This document shows, in pieces, positions 12,501 to 27,500 of a stretch of DNA of 64,000 nt (position 1 is its first letter; every line of letters starts with the position of its first letter). The stretch comes from Luscinia megarhynchos (Eukaryota; Chordata; Aves; Passeriformes; Turdidae), in contig CM067576.1 of the NCBI GenBank assembly GCA_034336665.1, positions 15,367,385-15,431,384 on the forward strand. Reading direction: 5' to 3'. The notes under the pieces were generated by a model that worked only from the letters and a program-made list of their open reading frames with translations, did no database searches and was not told the origin of the DNA. Position numbers and translations under genes: made by a program.

Positions 12501-15500
12501 TGTAGATGTATTCGTCTGAACATCTGCTCATCTTTCTAAACTAAATTTGTTTGTAAGAAGTTGCAAAATGATTCTTGTTTTTTTTCATAAGATATTGAAT
12601 CTGCCAGATAAGGTTCCAAGTGAAAGCCAAACTTGCTCTGTACTGGCATCATGACACACACTGTGCAAGTGGTTTTTAACGAAAGTACTCAGACTTCTCT
12701 GTAACTTTTTGCTGGAATCTTCCTTGAAACTGAGGGAAATAAAAGCAAAATAGGGCCTACAATATTACTTGATTTCAACTTGAAACAGATGTACACAAAA
12801 ATTTTCTTTAACCCTTTATTAGAACAGAAAAATTAATTGCTCTATTTGATTGTATTTCTTCTAGGGTGCAGCCAAACCATGAACAGGTAGGTTTCAACAT
12901 TGAAAACCTCTTGCTTCGTGGATGTACAATCAGGAATACTGAGGTGGCAGTAGGAATTGTTGTATATGCAGGTAAGACATACTTTTTATTTAGGTAAACT
13001 GAGAATTTCCCTATAAATATCTTCTTAAAAAATAAGAGTAGTCTAGCATTGCAACATAATTTGACATATTGCTTTAAAAACTGGTAGAGCACAGAAAAAG
13101 TATATAACTTTTTTTAAATGAAGGTGTTACTTACCCTTTTCCAAAGCCAGCAAGTCTTGCACTTGGGCTTTGGCAACTGACAGTATCCTTGTGCATGTCA
13201 AATATCTTGTAAAAATATTCAGACAAGTGAATTGCTCAGGTGTATTTAACCCTCAGCTCTGGCTATGCTACTAATTCCATCTGTCATAAAATCTACTCAG
13301 CTGCCCTAAGGGAGGTCTCACTGGCTCCTCAGGATAGAAACTGAAATAGCTGAAGATATAATTAGGAAAAAAAGTCATCTCTGAATCTCATTCATCCATT
13401 CAGTCTGTGCCAGTGCCAGCACACAGGAGGCTGCAGGGCAGCAGCTGGATGTGACAGAAAAGGCAGCAGCAGTGTAGGTTTATGCTGATATAAGCATAGT
13501 GTGTCTGTGCAACCATGAACTTCATGCAGGAGACACATGGACAAAGATAGTCTTGGTGCCCAGGTGAAATGCAGCAGTGCCAGGTTCAGCAGTGGGTCAA
13601 TTCATCTGTTTCTCAGCATCTTTTACCTTTGGAGTGTTAGCAGTGCTTACTCAGTAAGCATGATTTATCATTGGATGTGCTAGCTGTGCCCTCTTTGGTA
13701 TCAGATAGAGTGTATCAGCTGCCCTCTTCTTTGTAGATTAAATAAAAGTCAGTTCAAACACAACAATTAATCCCATTAGGTATTATCTTTCCAGTAGAGT
13801 TATATTAACTGTTTTATGTCTAATCAGCAGAAAGGGGTTCTGGATCGAGCCACCTAAGAGAAAAGAGAAGCCACACCTTTACAAGAGTTATTTATCTTAG
13901 ATTAATCTCCACAGCCCAGAACAATTTACCTGTCAACAGACTGTCTGTTTCACTGCTACACAACCAGACTCTAAATGTCTGCAGCTCAGATGTGTTTCCA
14001 AGGTAGCTTTGCAGGTTATTAATTGCATGTCTCTGTGAACACCACATGCAAGGGCGTGATGCCCACCAGGCAGAGGAGGAGAGCCAGAGCCAAACTCATC
14101 AAGCTTTTTTTCCAGAGTAGCTACTGTATAAAAAATCTTAGTAAGGATCATTCCTGATATAATTGAAGTGATTTAGCTTCCTTTCTCCTGTTGCAGTTCC
14201 TAATTTTCTTCTGTTTAGGTCAGATTTCCCAGTATGTTCCCTTGATCACTGGCACAGATCCTACTGTGGATCTCCATTTATGTTGCCTAAGCTGCCAGGT
14301 TAGAGTTTTAAAGTTATTCCCAAGCCATGGTAGTTTTCATATGAGTAGGTCTTCAAATCAATTTCCTACAGAGCTTTTATTGTTAATGTCAGCATAGAAG
14401 TGGGCTTTTTTTTTCCCCTAAAATTAGACTGGCTTCAGTCAGTATCAGCTTCATTTCTGCAGTTCTTTGACATTGATTATACTCTGGCTTTTAATCATGG
14501 TCTGTGACCTTTTCTGATCAAGATCAGTCACATAATAAGATAGCACACTTTCCATTTTTATGACTCTATTACTCCTCAAACTTTCCTCTAATGGAAGCCT
14601 TTGTGAGGAGCACAGTCAGCTCTTAGTGAGATTGCTTGGTCTGTTCAGTTCTCATCTGACCCATGGCTATCCAAATTGTTCTACACAAAGCAATAGCACT
14701 AAAACACAAAAACCTCATTACAGAGTGACAGCTAATATTGTTTTCTCATTGTGATTGGCACAGCATTACAGAATTATATGCTTTTCATATGCTAAAGTAC
14801 CCAAAAGAGGTTTTAGATGAGCCCATCAGCATCTAGAAATAGAGACAAGGTACCACTGGGGTAGTAGGTGAGGTGCTTTGTTTCACAGCATAGGAAAGTG
14901 TGAGGATTAGAGGAGAAAAAAGCAGTTTATTCCTCATATTTCTGATTTTCTGTCCTTACAAGGTGATAACTGTGTTACAAAAGTGTCCTTTTCCTGATGA
15001 TCAAGTGAAATGGAAAGGAATGGTAGAACTGATATTTGGAAGGAAGCTCATCACAATTTCTTCCTGAAATAAATCCATCAACACTTCCTTGTGGGTTTTC
15101 TGGGACGTATTAGAGGGCTTTGGCTCATTTTTATTTCAATGCAAAGCATTCCATTATGCCTGACTTAAAAGAAAAGTGAGGAATAAGATTCACACAGCTG
15201 CTGGAGGAACAGGAATGCGAGCAGCAGTGCTTTCCCCTTCAGTGTAGCTTGGTGGTTGAGATTTTGTTCACCAAAGGGAAGGCTTAGGGTTTGTTCCCAG
15301 TTCTGCCTGTATGGGAGTGAACACACATTTCCTGCTTAACAAGCTGTACACTGAATACCTACCTAAGTGGAACAAGAGGGTTTGTGTGAGTTGAAAAGGC
15401 AGGAGTAGCACTGGTAGTATAAACTGGTCCCACTGACATAGCTCTAGGTTGTGTAAATAATTATATATTTGTTGGAATGGTAAGCCAGGAGTTCCAGCTC

Positions 15501-18500
15501 TTGAGTGAATATCCTGAACATAAGGCTGGAGAGTAATTTTCTTTCTAGCTCTCTTCTGAATTAGTAACTGCTGATGTAAAGCTAGAATTAATCCAGCAAG
15601 TGTGACTGAACTGCACCTAATTTCCAGTTTTTGGGTTAAATCACTTCCCAAGAGAAAGCTAAAGGGCAGCTTGGAAAACAGTCCTTGTCACAAACATCAT
15701 GCACATACAAATGAAAATTAAATACAAGTCTGCTGGGTCTATATTTTCAGGGAAAAAGACTGCAGAAATAAACATAAAATATACCATTCAATATAGCAAC
15801 AGATGGTGTCCAGATATCCCAGTTGTGGAGCCACAGTTTAGATAACATTAATAGAATTGAAAAAGTAATTTCTGCTTCTTGGCTTCTTGCAGCACTCCTC
15901 TTTTTTCATTATTAGTTTAGCACTCAATTCTAACTCACTAAGTTTAAGGATTGGGGTTTTTTTTATTTCTCATCCTACTGTTTTGTCAGCACTTTCCAAC
16001 CAAATAGTGAAAAGCGGAATATTATTGGTTTTCACTGACTTGTTGAATTTTATTTAATATACAAAATTTATCTAGTGGCTTTTGAATTGCTGATGAAAAA
16101 TATTCAAATGTAGATTTCAGGAATCTGTATAGCACCTAAACAATTTGTTCATAAAATGCAAAAATATAATGCTATTGTTTGTTTTCTTTTTCTTCTCATG
16201 GATATTTGACTTTTGAATAATTTATGTAAACCTTATGATCCAACTAAACCTGCTGTGACTGGGACAGGAAAGTGTATATGACAGCTGAAACCTGTGATAT
16301 AATGGAGATTTTTGGTAAATATCAATATTTAGACTCTGATGTAGTCAAATAGGAAGATGGACAAGAAGAGTTCAACATTAGTCATCATGCTCGCATTCGG
16401 GGAGGGATAATTTTGAAAAACCAAACCAAAATATAAAATATTACATAAAGATGATATTGGTTTGTGTTTTGAAGGTCACGAGACGAAGGCCATGCTCAAT
16501 AACAGTGGCCCTCGCTACAAGCGCAGCAGGATAGAGCAGAGAATGAACATGGATATCTTCATCTGTGTGGGACTCCTGCTTGTGATGTGCCTTGTTGGAG
16601 CTGTAGGTATGGAGCACTGACAAAAATCATTTTTCCTGAATGGGGACTGAAATTGATGTTACAGACGTGAATGAGATCTGCAGCTGAATGCTCTTGGGGT
16701 CTTTAGGCTCCTTGGTCTTTAGGCTCCTTGGTCTTCCCAACAGGTGAGTTAAAATGGCAAATCTGAGCAATGCAGATGAAGACAGCATGGCTATAAATGT
16801 TTCAGATAAGATTCATCCCCACCATGATACAATACATCTAATACAAGAGAAAGCCATCCCGTGACTGCATTGTAGGAATTGATAGTTGTCAGCTGAGAGC
16901 TTTGCTTCCTGAGAGGGTGTTTGTTCCTTATGCATAAAAGCAAAAGTAAAATGATTTTGCTTTACTTTCATTTCAGTAGCATCTTCTTCTAATATGTTTG
17001 GGAGTGATAATAAACAAAGACACACAATTTAGAACCCATGAGCTGCTCATAACTAATGCATTTAGTTTGCATCCTCCCTGGCTTCCTTCCTTCTCAAAAG
17101 CCCCTTTACATCAGGCTGCACAATGGAATAATTGCTTACATTGGAATAGCCTGCATTTTTCTGAGGTCCTTGCAGGTGAGCAAATGTGAGTTAGTGTAAT
17201 TTAGTAACTGGTTTTGTTAACTGACTGGAGTTTACTGGATTGGTAATCTCAAAACTTAATCTTCACTGCATGTAAGCACCTGCTTGCTTTCCAGTTCTGA
17301 CTGCAACCTGTCCCAGGCAGGCCAGAATTAATAGAATCTCATAACTTGGAGCAAAGGACCAGATTTTGAATCTACTGACTTTTGAATGGGGCAATGCTTT
17401 AATGAGATAACAGGGGCTCCCATGAGCCCCTTTCTCTTTTAATGGATTTTGTTTCAATGACAACTTGCTTAGTGCTACTGCTCCAAGCGACAGTCAAATC
17501 AAATTTTCCTGTGCCTGCCCTGGAGTTATGTGATGTGGCACACCAGTCAGTCATCATGTGTGATACCATGGGAAGTAAGGACCATCCAAAACAGATGAAT
17601 AATTGAACTGCCTTGCTCACTATTTTAGTATTGCTGCTTCATGTTGCAGTGGGCCATTTTGGCATCAAAATGGGATTTCAGTTTCACAACTGAGCTCTGT
17701 GTGAGGGAGAGATTTTATTTTCCTTGTTCCCTGGCTGCTGTCATGTGGATTTAGAGACTTTCCTTGTCTGTTATGTAGGGGCTCTTGAGTAATGAAGTCC
17801 TTCAATTTAAGGTAAAAAGAAGCCTCAGAGGAAAAAAATCAGCACTTAAAAATAATTTATCTGCTCAGGTTAAAAAAATAATTCATAGTCTAAGTGAAAC
17901 ATATAGAAGAGTACAAAGTCCAATTTTTTTCATCCATCCAAAATGTCCAGATGCTCTACCATGCTCTTGCAGCCTTGTCATGCTCATTCAGCCTTGTCTG
18001 AATGTAGGGCTGTAGGAAAAAGTATCACTGGTGGATCAGTTATCAGGATTGTTCTTGCACACAGTGATAAATTGGGGTAAGAAGTGGCTTGTAGAGCAGA
18101 GTTGGCCATGTTCAGATGTGACTCTGGTCTGAAGCAGCCAAAGAGCATTGCTGAAATAATTTGAATATTTTTGGCAGCATTTTAGTAGGCAGATGCTGCA
18201 GAACAATTTCTTGGTTAACTGGTGCTAATGGAAGTTTTATTTGAGCTGGATATGTGAAGTGGACTGATAGAGGTTTTTGGCATCTGGACAAATGATGCAG
18301 TGAGGGGAAACCAAGTTTTTTGCCTCTATGGGAAGCTTTTGCTCCTTGACAAAAGTTTATTTCAATAAGGACAATATGGAAAGTGGTAAAAAAAATTTTA
18401 TGGGATGTCCTGGAACAGAGGCTTTGTTGTAGCAGTGCAATGGTATCTATGGGTATTTAAAACACTGAGGAAGAAGCAATTTGAGAGATGATTCAATTGA

Positions 18501-21500
18501 TGGAATGCAAAGATGAGTTGCCCAGACTGAATTTAGGGGGTTTGCCAACTCTTAACAAAAGCAGATTGAAATCAAGAAAGGTCAGGGAGAATAAGAAATA
18601 TTTTAGTTTGTCTATATACAAAGGTTCTAAGGTTTTTTTCTGTGAGAGGAAAGAGTCTTCAGCTCTGAGGATTTTTATGGTTAGGTGATAGTCTTCCAGT
18701 GGGGAAATACAGAATGAGAGCTAAGAGGCATGGGAAGCACCTGATGAAGCAGAGGTGAATGAAAATACCCCTGAAAACTTATTTCTTACTAGCATATCAA
18801 TTATGTGCTACAGAGCTCTGCAGGTACTTTGCATTCTCCAAAAATTTGCAGCATTGCTTGGGGAGCATTGTTTTGGAGATGCTCTCTCTGTTTTATAGCA
18901 GAGCAGGCCATACCTGCATATTTCAGGAGCTTTGTCACTCACTTCACTGCTCAGCTGCTTTCAATCTTGCATCTCATTCCTACAGGCCATGGCATCTGGA
19001 CAGGAAATTTTCGGGAGCATCCACCTTATGATGTCCCAGACAGTAATGGCAATTTTGTCTCTCCAGTTCTTGCTGGTTTCTACATGTTCCTGACAATGAT
19101 AATCCTGTTGCAGGTAAAAGACAAAAACCTCTCTGTTACCTCCAAGGAAGAAGCTGCTCAAAATTGAGTATAGTCACTAATGAGCAATTAATATCAACTA
19201 GTAGCTGTGCAGTGCCTTCTTAATCCTATTTGTGAATATTGCTAGGAATGTTTCAAATATTTACATCCAAATGTTAATTTTTTTTTCTGCCTGTATCCAG
19301 AATTCCAAAATAAGTAAGCCATTCAACATCCCAGAAAAACAGTGAAACAAAATTTTCCAATTTTCCAGTGGGGAATAATAACTAGATATGGTTCATCTGG
19401 TATAGGAAAGAGGCTAAATTACTTATGTATGTGAATGTGATTAAGCCTAATTGGGAAAGAATTGGTGAGGAAAAAAAATACATTTAATTTTCAGGTTTCT
19501 TGATGTCAGTGCTAAGATTTAAATGTACAGAATTTCTTCAAGATTAACAAAATCTGACTATAACTTTCAGAGCTGCTCAGAGATTCCTTGGGGGGTTATT
19601 CTTCATTACTGAAACAGAATATTTGTGCATCTTAAAATGGGAAATTCTTCCTTGCCCATTCTTATTTCAGGGCAAGGAAACTTGTGGGTGGGAAGTGTTG
19701 TATGCAAAGTAATGGTTCGTGAAACTTTCTGCACTAAGAGTTAGTCTGTGCTAGTCCATCCCTGCAGAGCTTCAGAAGGGCAAGAGCAAACATGATCCTA
19801 TGTTCAGAAAATGTGCTTTGTAAGGGCTTCCTCAGAAAAGACCCACTTTTGAATTTAGTACTCTAGGAATTTAGTCTTCAGTTTCCCACTTTTTATCCCT
19901 GTTTCTCCATTGCTATTGTGTGCAGGATTTTTTTTTTCATCCCTCAGTTATTATTCATCAGTCCTACAATATGTCTCTAGGAAGAACTGTTTCTTTGGAA
20001 ATCATCAGTATACCTGTGCCAGGACATTTCTGGTAGAAAGCAGAGAAATTTTTCTCACCTCTCATGAGAATTTTAAATTCTCTTTCAGATTTTAATCCCC
20101 ATATCTCTTTATGTGTCAATTGAGTTCGTCAAGCTGGGCCAAGTCTTCTTAATTCACAATGACATTGACCTGTATGATGAAGAAGCAGATCTGCCCATCC
20201 AGTGCCGTGCCCTCACTATTACTGAGGACCTTGGACAAATCCAGTACATCTTCTCAGACAAAACTGGGACACTAACAGAAAACAAAATGGTATTCCGACG
20301 CTGTACTGTTGATGGAATTGAATTTTCCCATCAGGAAAATGGTAAGAGACACTTTTTTATACTTCCTTTTTTTTTGTCTGAACAATTAAATATCATTGAT
20401 TTAAATATTAATACCTAAACATGCTACGCCCTCTGATTGAATGAAGAGTTTTGTAGAATGGTCACTATTTTGTGAGGGACTGCTGTTACAGAGATTAACA
20501 AAAGTGAAGGCATTTTTTAAATTATTCAGAAGTTAGATGGCAAAGGTTTTCCAGATCCCTCTGCAGGGACCTCCAGGATTTGCCCTGCTTTCAAAGAGCA
20601 CACAGAGAGAACATCTTATCCTTAATTTCTGAATAAACACCAGAATTCCTTTTATAAGCTCACAAACTGATAGTAGTTAATATTTAAACTCAGTGGGTCC
20701 AAAAGTTAATTATTTCTGTGAATATGTAAATGTACACTTCTGTGTGATATGAAAAATACAGATATTCTTTTCCTGGAGTGGATCCTGGCTGCAGTCCAGA
20801 TCTGAAGGATCTTGGCACTTGGTGCTCTGAATTCATGGTATTGACTCAGACCTCATCTTCATCATTACTTTCGTGCTCTACGTAGTGGAAAGGATCCTGT
20901 TAAGCTGGGAAGCAGCTGCCAAAAAGATATTTGTATTCTGTGACTGAAAACATTAACAAATTTGTGAATTACCATAATTCACTCTCCTGTTCCAACCGCA
21001 AAAAAGCAGCTAAAGAGACAAAACATTAAGAGAAGCCTATATAGTGAAAACACATTTTTATTTTCTTGTAATAATAACAGTGGCAATTCCCAGAAACTGC
21101 TGTGGAGAGTGAAATTTTTCTGGTGGTGGCTTTTGAAATACTTTGGCTTTGTTTTAATTTGTTTCAGGTTTTTTAACTGATCAAGGAATTCCTCCCAGTT
21201 TAAAAAAAAATAAAATACAATAAAATCCAGAATCAGAGATAAGATTTCTCTTTTCTTTCACAGACAGGCGGCTGAAAACACAGAAAGAGTTGGATTTGGA
21301 CAACGAGGACTTTGCAAAACTTCAGCATTTCACTCTTCCCTCCCATGAACTTTGAGAGATCAGCCACTTACAAGCACAGTACCACGAGACCCCTGCGGAG
21401 GTCCCAGAGCGACCGGGCGCACTTTTGGGGGCACAGGAGGAACAGGTCAGTCGGACGAAGGGACAGCAGCCAGTCTCAAGTGGCATTCAGCAGCCCCATT

Positions 21501-24500
21501 GTGAGTACCAGCCAACCCACCGACACCTTCTGAGTTACCCCTTCTATGGCATTTTGTGATGGAAAGCCAGTAGGTGGAGAGGAGCAATCCAAGCCTTGCT
21601 GGAGCTGAGAGAGGGAAGTGGGAGATAAAGAATCAGAGTCCTCAACTGGAGCATGCAGGCTGCAGTCAGGGAAGTGCAGAATCTGTTGCAATTTAGGTCT
21701 GAAACTTCCCAAAGTTGCACACAGCCTAATTAAATCAGACTGTTCTGCTCTTATGGAATTTTTTTTAACAGACATTTTAGACAAGGCTTTTGTAAATGCT
21801 AAAAGAAGGGTCATACACTTTCAAAATTAGAATTCCAATTAAAATTAAAGGCCTGGGAAACCCATCCAAATCTTGATTTAAAAAAAGTCTAATAGTGCAG
21901 AATTATCAGAATTTTACTTGCTGCAGCTCTTATAAGATCCTACTTACCTCATTCAATTCTGCTGTCATGTAGTAAGCACCACTCAGAACTACTGTTCTTG
22001 GAATATGGGAGTTCTGTAAGTTTCCAGCCAAAACTTCATGAGTTGCTGAGAACATCTCTGTGGATTCTTGAGAACTCATGACTTCAAAGAACTTCTTATA
22101 GGTCATGTTGTTGGAGGATGATAAAGAAATTTCTTGCCAGTGTATTTTCCAATTACATTATTTTACTACCAGGCCTTTTCTTTTTCTTCTAGAAATAAAC
22201 TTTTTTTTTTTTTTATTATTCACTGTAAAGCAATATCTGAGGAACCAGTATTAAATGCCTCTTTGGTAGAAGAAGAACAAGCTGCTGTTATGGAAATAAA
22301 CAGCCTTAGCTGCTCATAGATGTCACTCTATCTAGATAAATTGTTTGAACACCCTAGTGAACACCCTGTTTTAACACCTTGTGAAGTTGTTGTAAAAATA
22401 GAGACATTTAGATATTGCACAGAGCCTGTCCTGTATGACCTTTAAATGAAACATAGTAGGATCCTTCTTTGCCACCAGAGCCACTTTCCCTATTAATAAA
22501 ATGGGAATAATAAATTTTTCCGTGTCTCTATCACTCCTGCACTTTGGAATTTACATCATCTGATGCATTTTTACTCTGCTACAAATCTGCAGCATCCTGA
22601 GTACTCCTGGTACACAGAGTGTGCTTGTAGACCTGTGTGTATGTCGAGGTTTGTAAGAAAAATCTATCTTACAACAATTTAACATGATAGAAAATTCACA
22701 TTTACTTTCTCTACCATTAGGTCTTCTTATAAATTAAGAGAGAGACAGTACATTTCCTTCTAGATTTAATAGTTCCAATAATTAGTGCCTTGGTATTAGA
22801 AACATTTAATGATGATTTTCATTGTCTCATGGTCATCAGGTTTTCATGCCATCAAGTAGAAGAAATGCTATCAACTTAATGAGGAAACCTTAAAAAACTG
22901 AATGGCACTAACCATTTTATATCAGCATTTTCACTAACAAAATTGTTAACATTGAAAAGGTGGCAAATTTAAGTGATCATCATCATTAGTGCTGCTTTTA
23001 TTCAGTTTTCTTTTTTGCTTGGTTAGGTGTGTTCAGGGCTGAAAATTCAGGTCAGTGCTGTTTTCACTTAATCTGAAAAGAAGATAAGAAATATTTTCTG
23101 ATAAATACTGATTTTTTTATTTTGTTTTCAAAACTGTCTCTGAGGCCACAATTAGCCTGACAATCTTTGATTTTTTCCAGAGGAAGCTTTTGAGTTCAGA
23201 AAGTTGCTGCTGAAGTGAAATGCCCAGTAGTGCATTGTTCTTTTTGACATGAACTTGCAGCAGACATTGAGGATATCAGTGAAAAAGAGTTTGAGTGGGA
23301 TGATGACAGATAGGAGAGGCTGAGATACACATGAAATAATTTGGTGTTTGTGATGTTTATTCTACTTGTGGCAATGGATGAAGAAATTTGATGAAAAATT
23401 GTGCAAGGTTTTGATGAGATTCTAATCTTTCATGTTTCAAATTTAATAGAATTCCCAACATAACTATTTGACATACCTGTTTGGACAGTTTTATCTGCAC
23501 ATATGTGTTCTTCATTGGAATTGTCCTGTTAAGCTGTTTGGGATTGTTCTATGTACAGAGTATAGTATTGGCACAGTCCCATCACCCACAGAACTACTGC
23601 AGTGCAATATTGTAAAATGGTTTCTTAAAAGCAACAGCTTTAACTTCTCAGCCTCTGATTATTTTTAGGAGACCTGAGAAGATAACTAAAAAATAAGGCT
23701 TTTCCTCAGCACATTTTTGTTTGTTAAAGGACTGCATCAAAACTGCAAACATGTCAAGTGAAAACTCTTTAAAATACTGAGCCAGAAGAACCAGAGCTTT
23801 GTGCAGCAGGGAAGGTGCAATGCCTTGTTCCAGCTTTGGACTTCAGTTCAGCTGCAAAATGAGCAGTAGATTTATTTGTAGTTATTAGCATTATTTAAGA
23901 ACTGCTTGTTACTTTAGCTGCAGGAGATGGAATGTAGCATTCAGCTCAGCACAGTATGGCTGAAAAGGTGCTTGAGTGACTTCTGTTGCATGTTTGCAGA
24001 ACTTGGGAAAACTGCCAGATTGAATGAGGTGAGGGTAATAGCTAAGCTGAACTAGAAAGCCACCAAATAACTTTGGCAGTTCCTTAAAGAAGGCATGCAA
24101 AACTGTTGGCTCATGGGAAGACATCTTTTAAATTTGGAATTCCTTGTTAAATATGGCCCTGAATTTAACCCAAACCAGATTCTACTAACATGAAATTTCT
24201 ATTAAAAGTAATGCTCCCACAGCTCTACATCCAGTTAAATTGTAGGGAAGTGGCATTGTTAAGTAGTTTGGCTTGCAAATTTAGGTTAGATTAGAAAAAG
24301 AGTGGTAGTAAAATTACAGAAACATTTCAGGAGCAAGTAACTATTTATTTATTTATTTATTTATTTATTGCAAAAACTGAAGAAGAAAAGTTTGAGAGCA
24401 CTTTGCTTTCTCAGTACAAAATGAGACTGCTCTGGGAACAAAAAGTGGTACTGCTGTAACTAAACCATAAGCAAAATATTCTGTGTTGAAATAACTAGCA

Positions 24501-27500
24501 GCTTCCACACTGAGCTGGGAGACCCCAAGTATACACTCTTCTAGAATTCAGGAGTCAGCAGTTTCAAAGTTAAGAGATACAGATTTTTCTGATTTTTAGT
24601 AGATCTCAAAAGAAATAAAATTCTGAGATCATCTTCCTTTTGGAGATGCATTTTCTTCTAATTATCTAGTTGCAGCTTTTTGAAAGGTACCTTTTTTCTT
24701 AGACGGTAAGTACAAAAGGCATTTTGTAGGTATAAATTCAAGAAGTCTATGAAGTTGCCAGTTATTCCTTTGAGGACAATGGTAAATGAAAATAATGCTC
24801 ACTGAGTAATTTCTCTTCCAGGAGAAGGACGTGACTCCTGATAGCAGACTGCTGAGGCGAGTGCGAGAAGCTGCCCTCCAGAATGAAAGTTTTTCTCCTT
24901 TTATACATGCGAAGACTTCCACATCCTTTACTGACTTTTTTCTTGCTCTTGCCATTTGCAATACAGTTCTGGTTTCCACAGCTACTGAGCCAAGACAAAG
25001 GGTAATCTAACTTTAAATACGTGAGGAAAATGGATCATGCTTCCATTTAACAATGTAGAATAGTGTCCAGGGGAAAATGAAGTGGTGAAAAATGGTTTGT
25101 TTGGGAGTTGTGCTCTAGTTCCTTTACATTTTCTGTAATATCTACTGCTTCCCTGCTGTGTATCCCTTCCTAGCTTCTTTTTATGTTTATGAATACCTAA
25201 GGCTACCTCAGGATCTTTACTTTTTCTTTTAGATTTTGTAGTATATATGCTATAAGAAGTTTGTTGAACACACTGGGTTTTCTCTGATCTGCCAGGCAAT
25301 TGACAGAACTACAAGGGTTTCATTACATCTTTGTTTCAGAAGTAGAGATACAAATCACCATCAAATTTGGATGCCATCTCACATTGAATCCTTCCACCAC
25401 AGTTAAATGGCAGGAGAGGGGGAAAGTGGAACTTTCAGTTATTATTGCTGTCATTTAGGTGTAGAAAAGTAGAGAGAGGTTTTGAGAAAGCTGTTGAAGT
25501 TCACATTTATTTATTTTTAACATTCATTTTTTTCATATTTCTAGGTCACAATCCCACCACCAATAAAACCTTCAGGAATCACTCTGGAGAAAATTCATCA
25601 GATATTTCAAAGACTAAAATTAGCAAGCCTTAGTCAATCTTTTTCATCATCTCAGTCTAGTTCACAACTTGGTGCCAGCTTCAGTGCAAAGAACACTGAG
25701 GAGCCTCTTGCTGTGCTGGAGAGTTGTGACGATGAAACCAACTGCTCTGCCAGCAGTGGAGGCCAGGAACTCCAGGACAAGGGCAGCACAGATATTGGTA
25801 CTGCTTCCTTGGACGAAGTTTTCGGGTCTGCAGCTAACAGGTCTCTGCCAGCAGAGTTTTGTTACGAGGCTGAGAGCCCAGATGAGGCAGCTCTGGTCTA
25901 CGCTGCCCGAGCCTACGGCTTCATTCTGGTGTCCAGGACCCCTGAACAGGTCACTGTGCAGCTGCCCCAGGGCACACTCCTGACCTTGGACATCCTCTGC
26001 ACCTTGGGATTTGACTCAGTCAGGAAAAGGATGTCTGTAGTGGTCAGACACCCTTTAACCAAGGAGATTGTTGTCTACACGAAAGGCGCTGACTCTGTAA
26101 TAATGGACCTGCTGGACAACTCCCCCAAAGGTAATTAGCCAGGGAGCTATTTCTGTTGCCTCCTAACAAAGAAGTTTGCAGTACTCTTTTCTGCATTAAA
26201 TATTATAACTAGGTATTAGAAGTATAAAAAATACAAATTTTGTCTAGTATTATCCTTGAAGATAAGAACTAAGGTATTTATTTAACCTCAGAAGTGCTTA
26301 GAATATGGAACAGGATAATTAAAATTCACTGATAATACTAACCCATGTGGGTTGTGTACTCTTCAATAATAAGGGTCTGACCATTGTTTTTCAGGTTGTC
26401 AGCAAGAGTGCTATAGTATTAAAACTTAAATTACTTAAAAACTTGAAGTATAAAACAAAAACACAAGTAATGTTATCTTAAAGGAAACAAGATTTTTAGC
26501 AAGACTTCAACTTCTGCACAGCCAACACTTTTGAGCTTTTAAAGAACTTGATATTATAATGGAATTCACTTTTCTTTAATGCCCACTCTTTTTTAATCTT
26601 AGGCTATTAGATTGAGAATTATCTGTGGTTAAAATATGGAATCTTTTCCCCGTGTTTCACACAGGTGACATTAGCACAGAGAGGAGACTGAAAAGAATGA
26701 AAGAGAGAACACAGAAGCATCTGGACTACTATGCCCGTGATGGACTGAGAACTCTGTGCATAGCTAAGAAGGTGGGACAGACCAGGTTCTGTACATGTCA
26801 ATAGAATTACTAGAAAAATACAGTGCTTATAATCCTGCTTCAGACAACCAGCCAGATATATAGCCCATTTTTTGTCCCTCTACTTGCCTTGTCTGGAGTC
26901 TTTTTTTTGCTTTTTCCTCAATGTGACCAAATGATGGATTTTTAGTCAGTCTCAAAACATTTATTTCTGTTTTTTGTGCAGTAACTCTAGCTGACCTACT
27001 CTACAGTGCTTCCAAGCAAGAAACAAAGAGTCTGCAGAGCAGCCAACCTTCTTCTCTTTTGCTTGGCATTCAACTTTCAAAAATCTTGCTCTCAGCCTGA
27101 GTCAGTGTCATGCTTTCATACAGAAGTTGTCAGTGTGCAACAAATAGATCATATTCAAGCTCTGGAGTAATGTAGACCAGAACTGTGTGCTCTCAGCTAA
27201 GCAAGAGTTGTGTGAGCAAGAGTTTGCAGTTTGAGTCTCAACTGTTGGTCATTTGTACAAACTACTGGTTCTTGCAGTTTTCTCTTGGACAAGTCCACGT
27301 TATTTTAAAGGTGACAGTTCTTTACCAGTTTGGATAGGAGTTAAATCTCTGTGATCCGAATGTTGGCATTCCTCTCTTATTTAAATTTCAAATAAGCACT
27401 GTTTGTGTTATGCAGGTCTTGAATGAAGATGACTTTCAAAAATGGGCCAATTTTCGTCGGGAGGCAGAAGCTGCGATTGACAACAGGGAGGAGCTGTTAA

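Larger units (their letters stand above)
10296..12864 (+). other. ATP10B: ATP10B intron 2 of window
   Basis: 2,569 bases. It holds a candidate insertion flanked by 9-bp direct repeats (10613-11064) and an LTR-like element ending at 12373. Together these occupy much of the intron. Confidence 0.75.

Noticed and set aside
15268..15651. 127-codon minus-strand frame in intron 3
   Set aside because: No family resemblance, no splice-consistent partner and no codon pattern unlike flanking intron.
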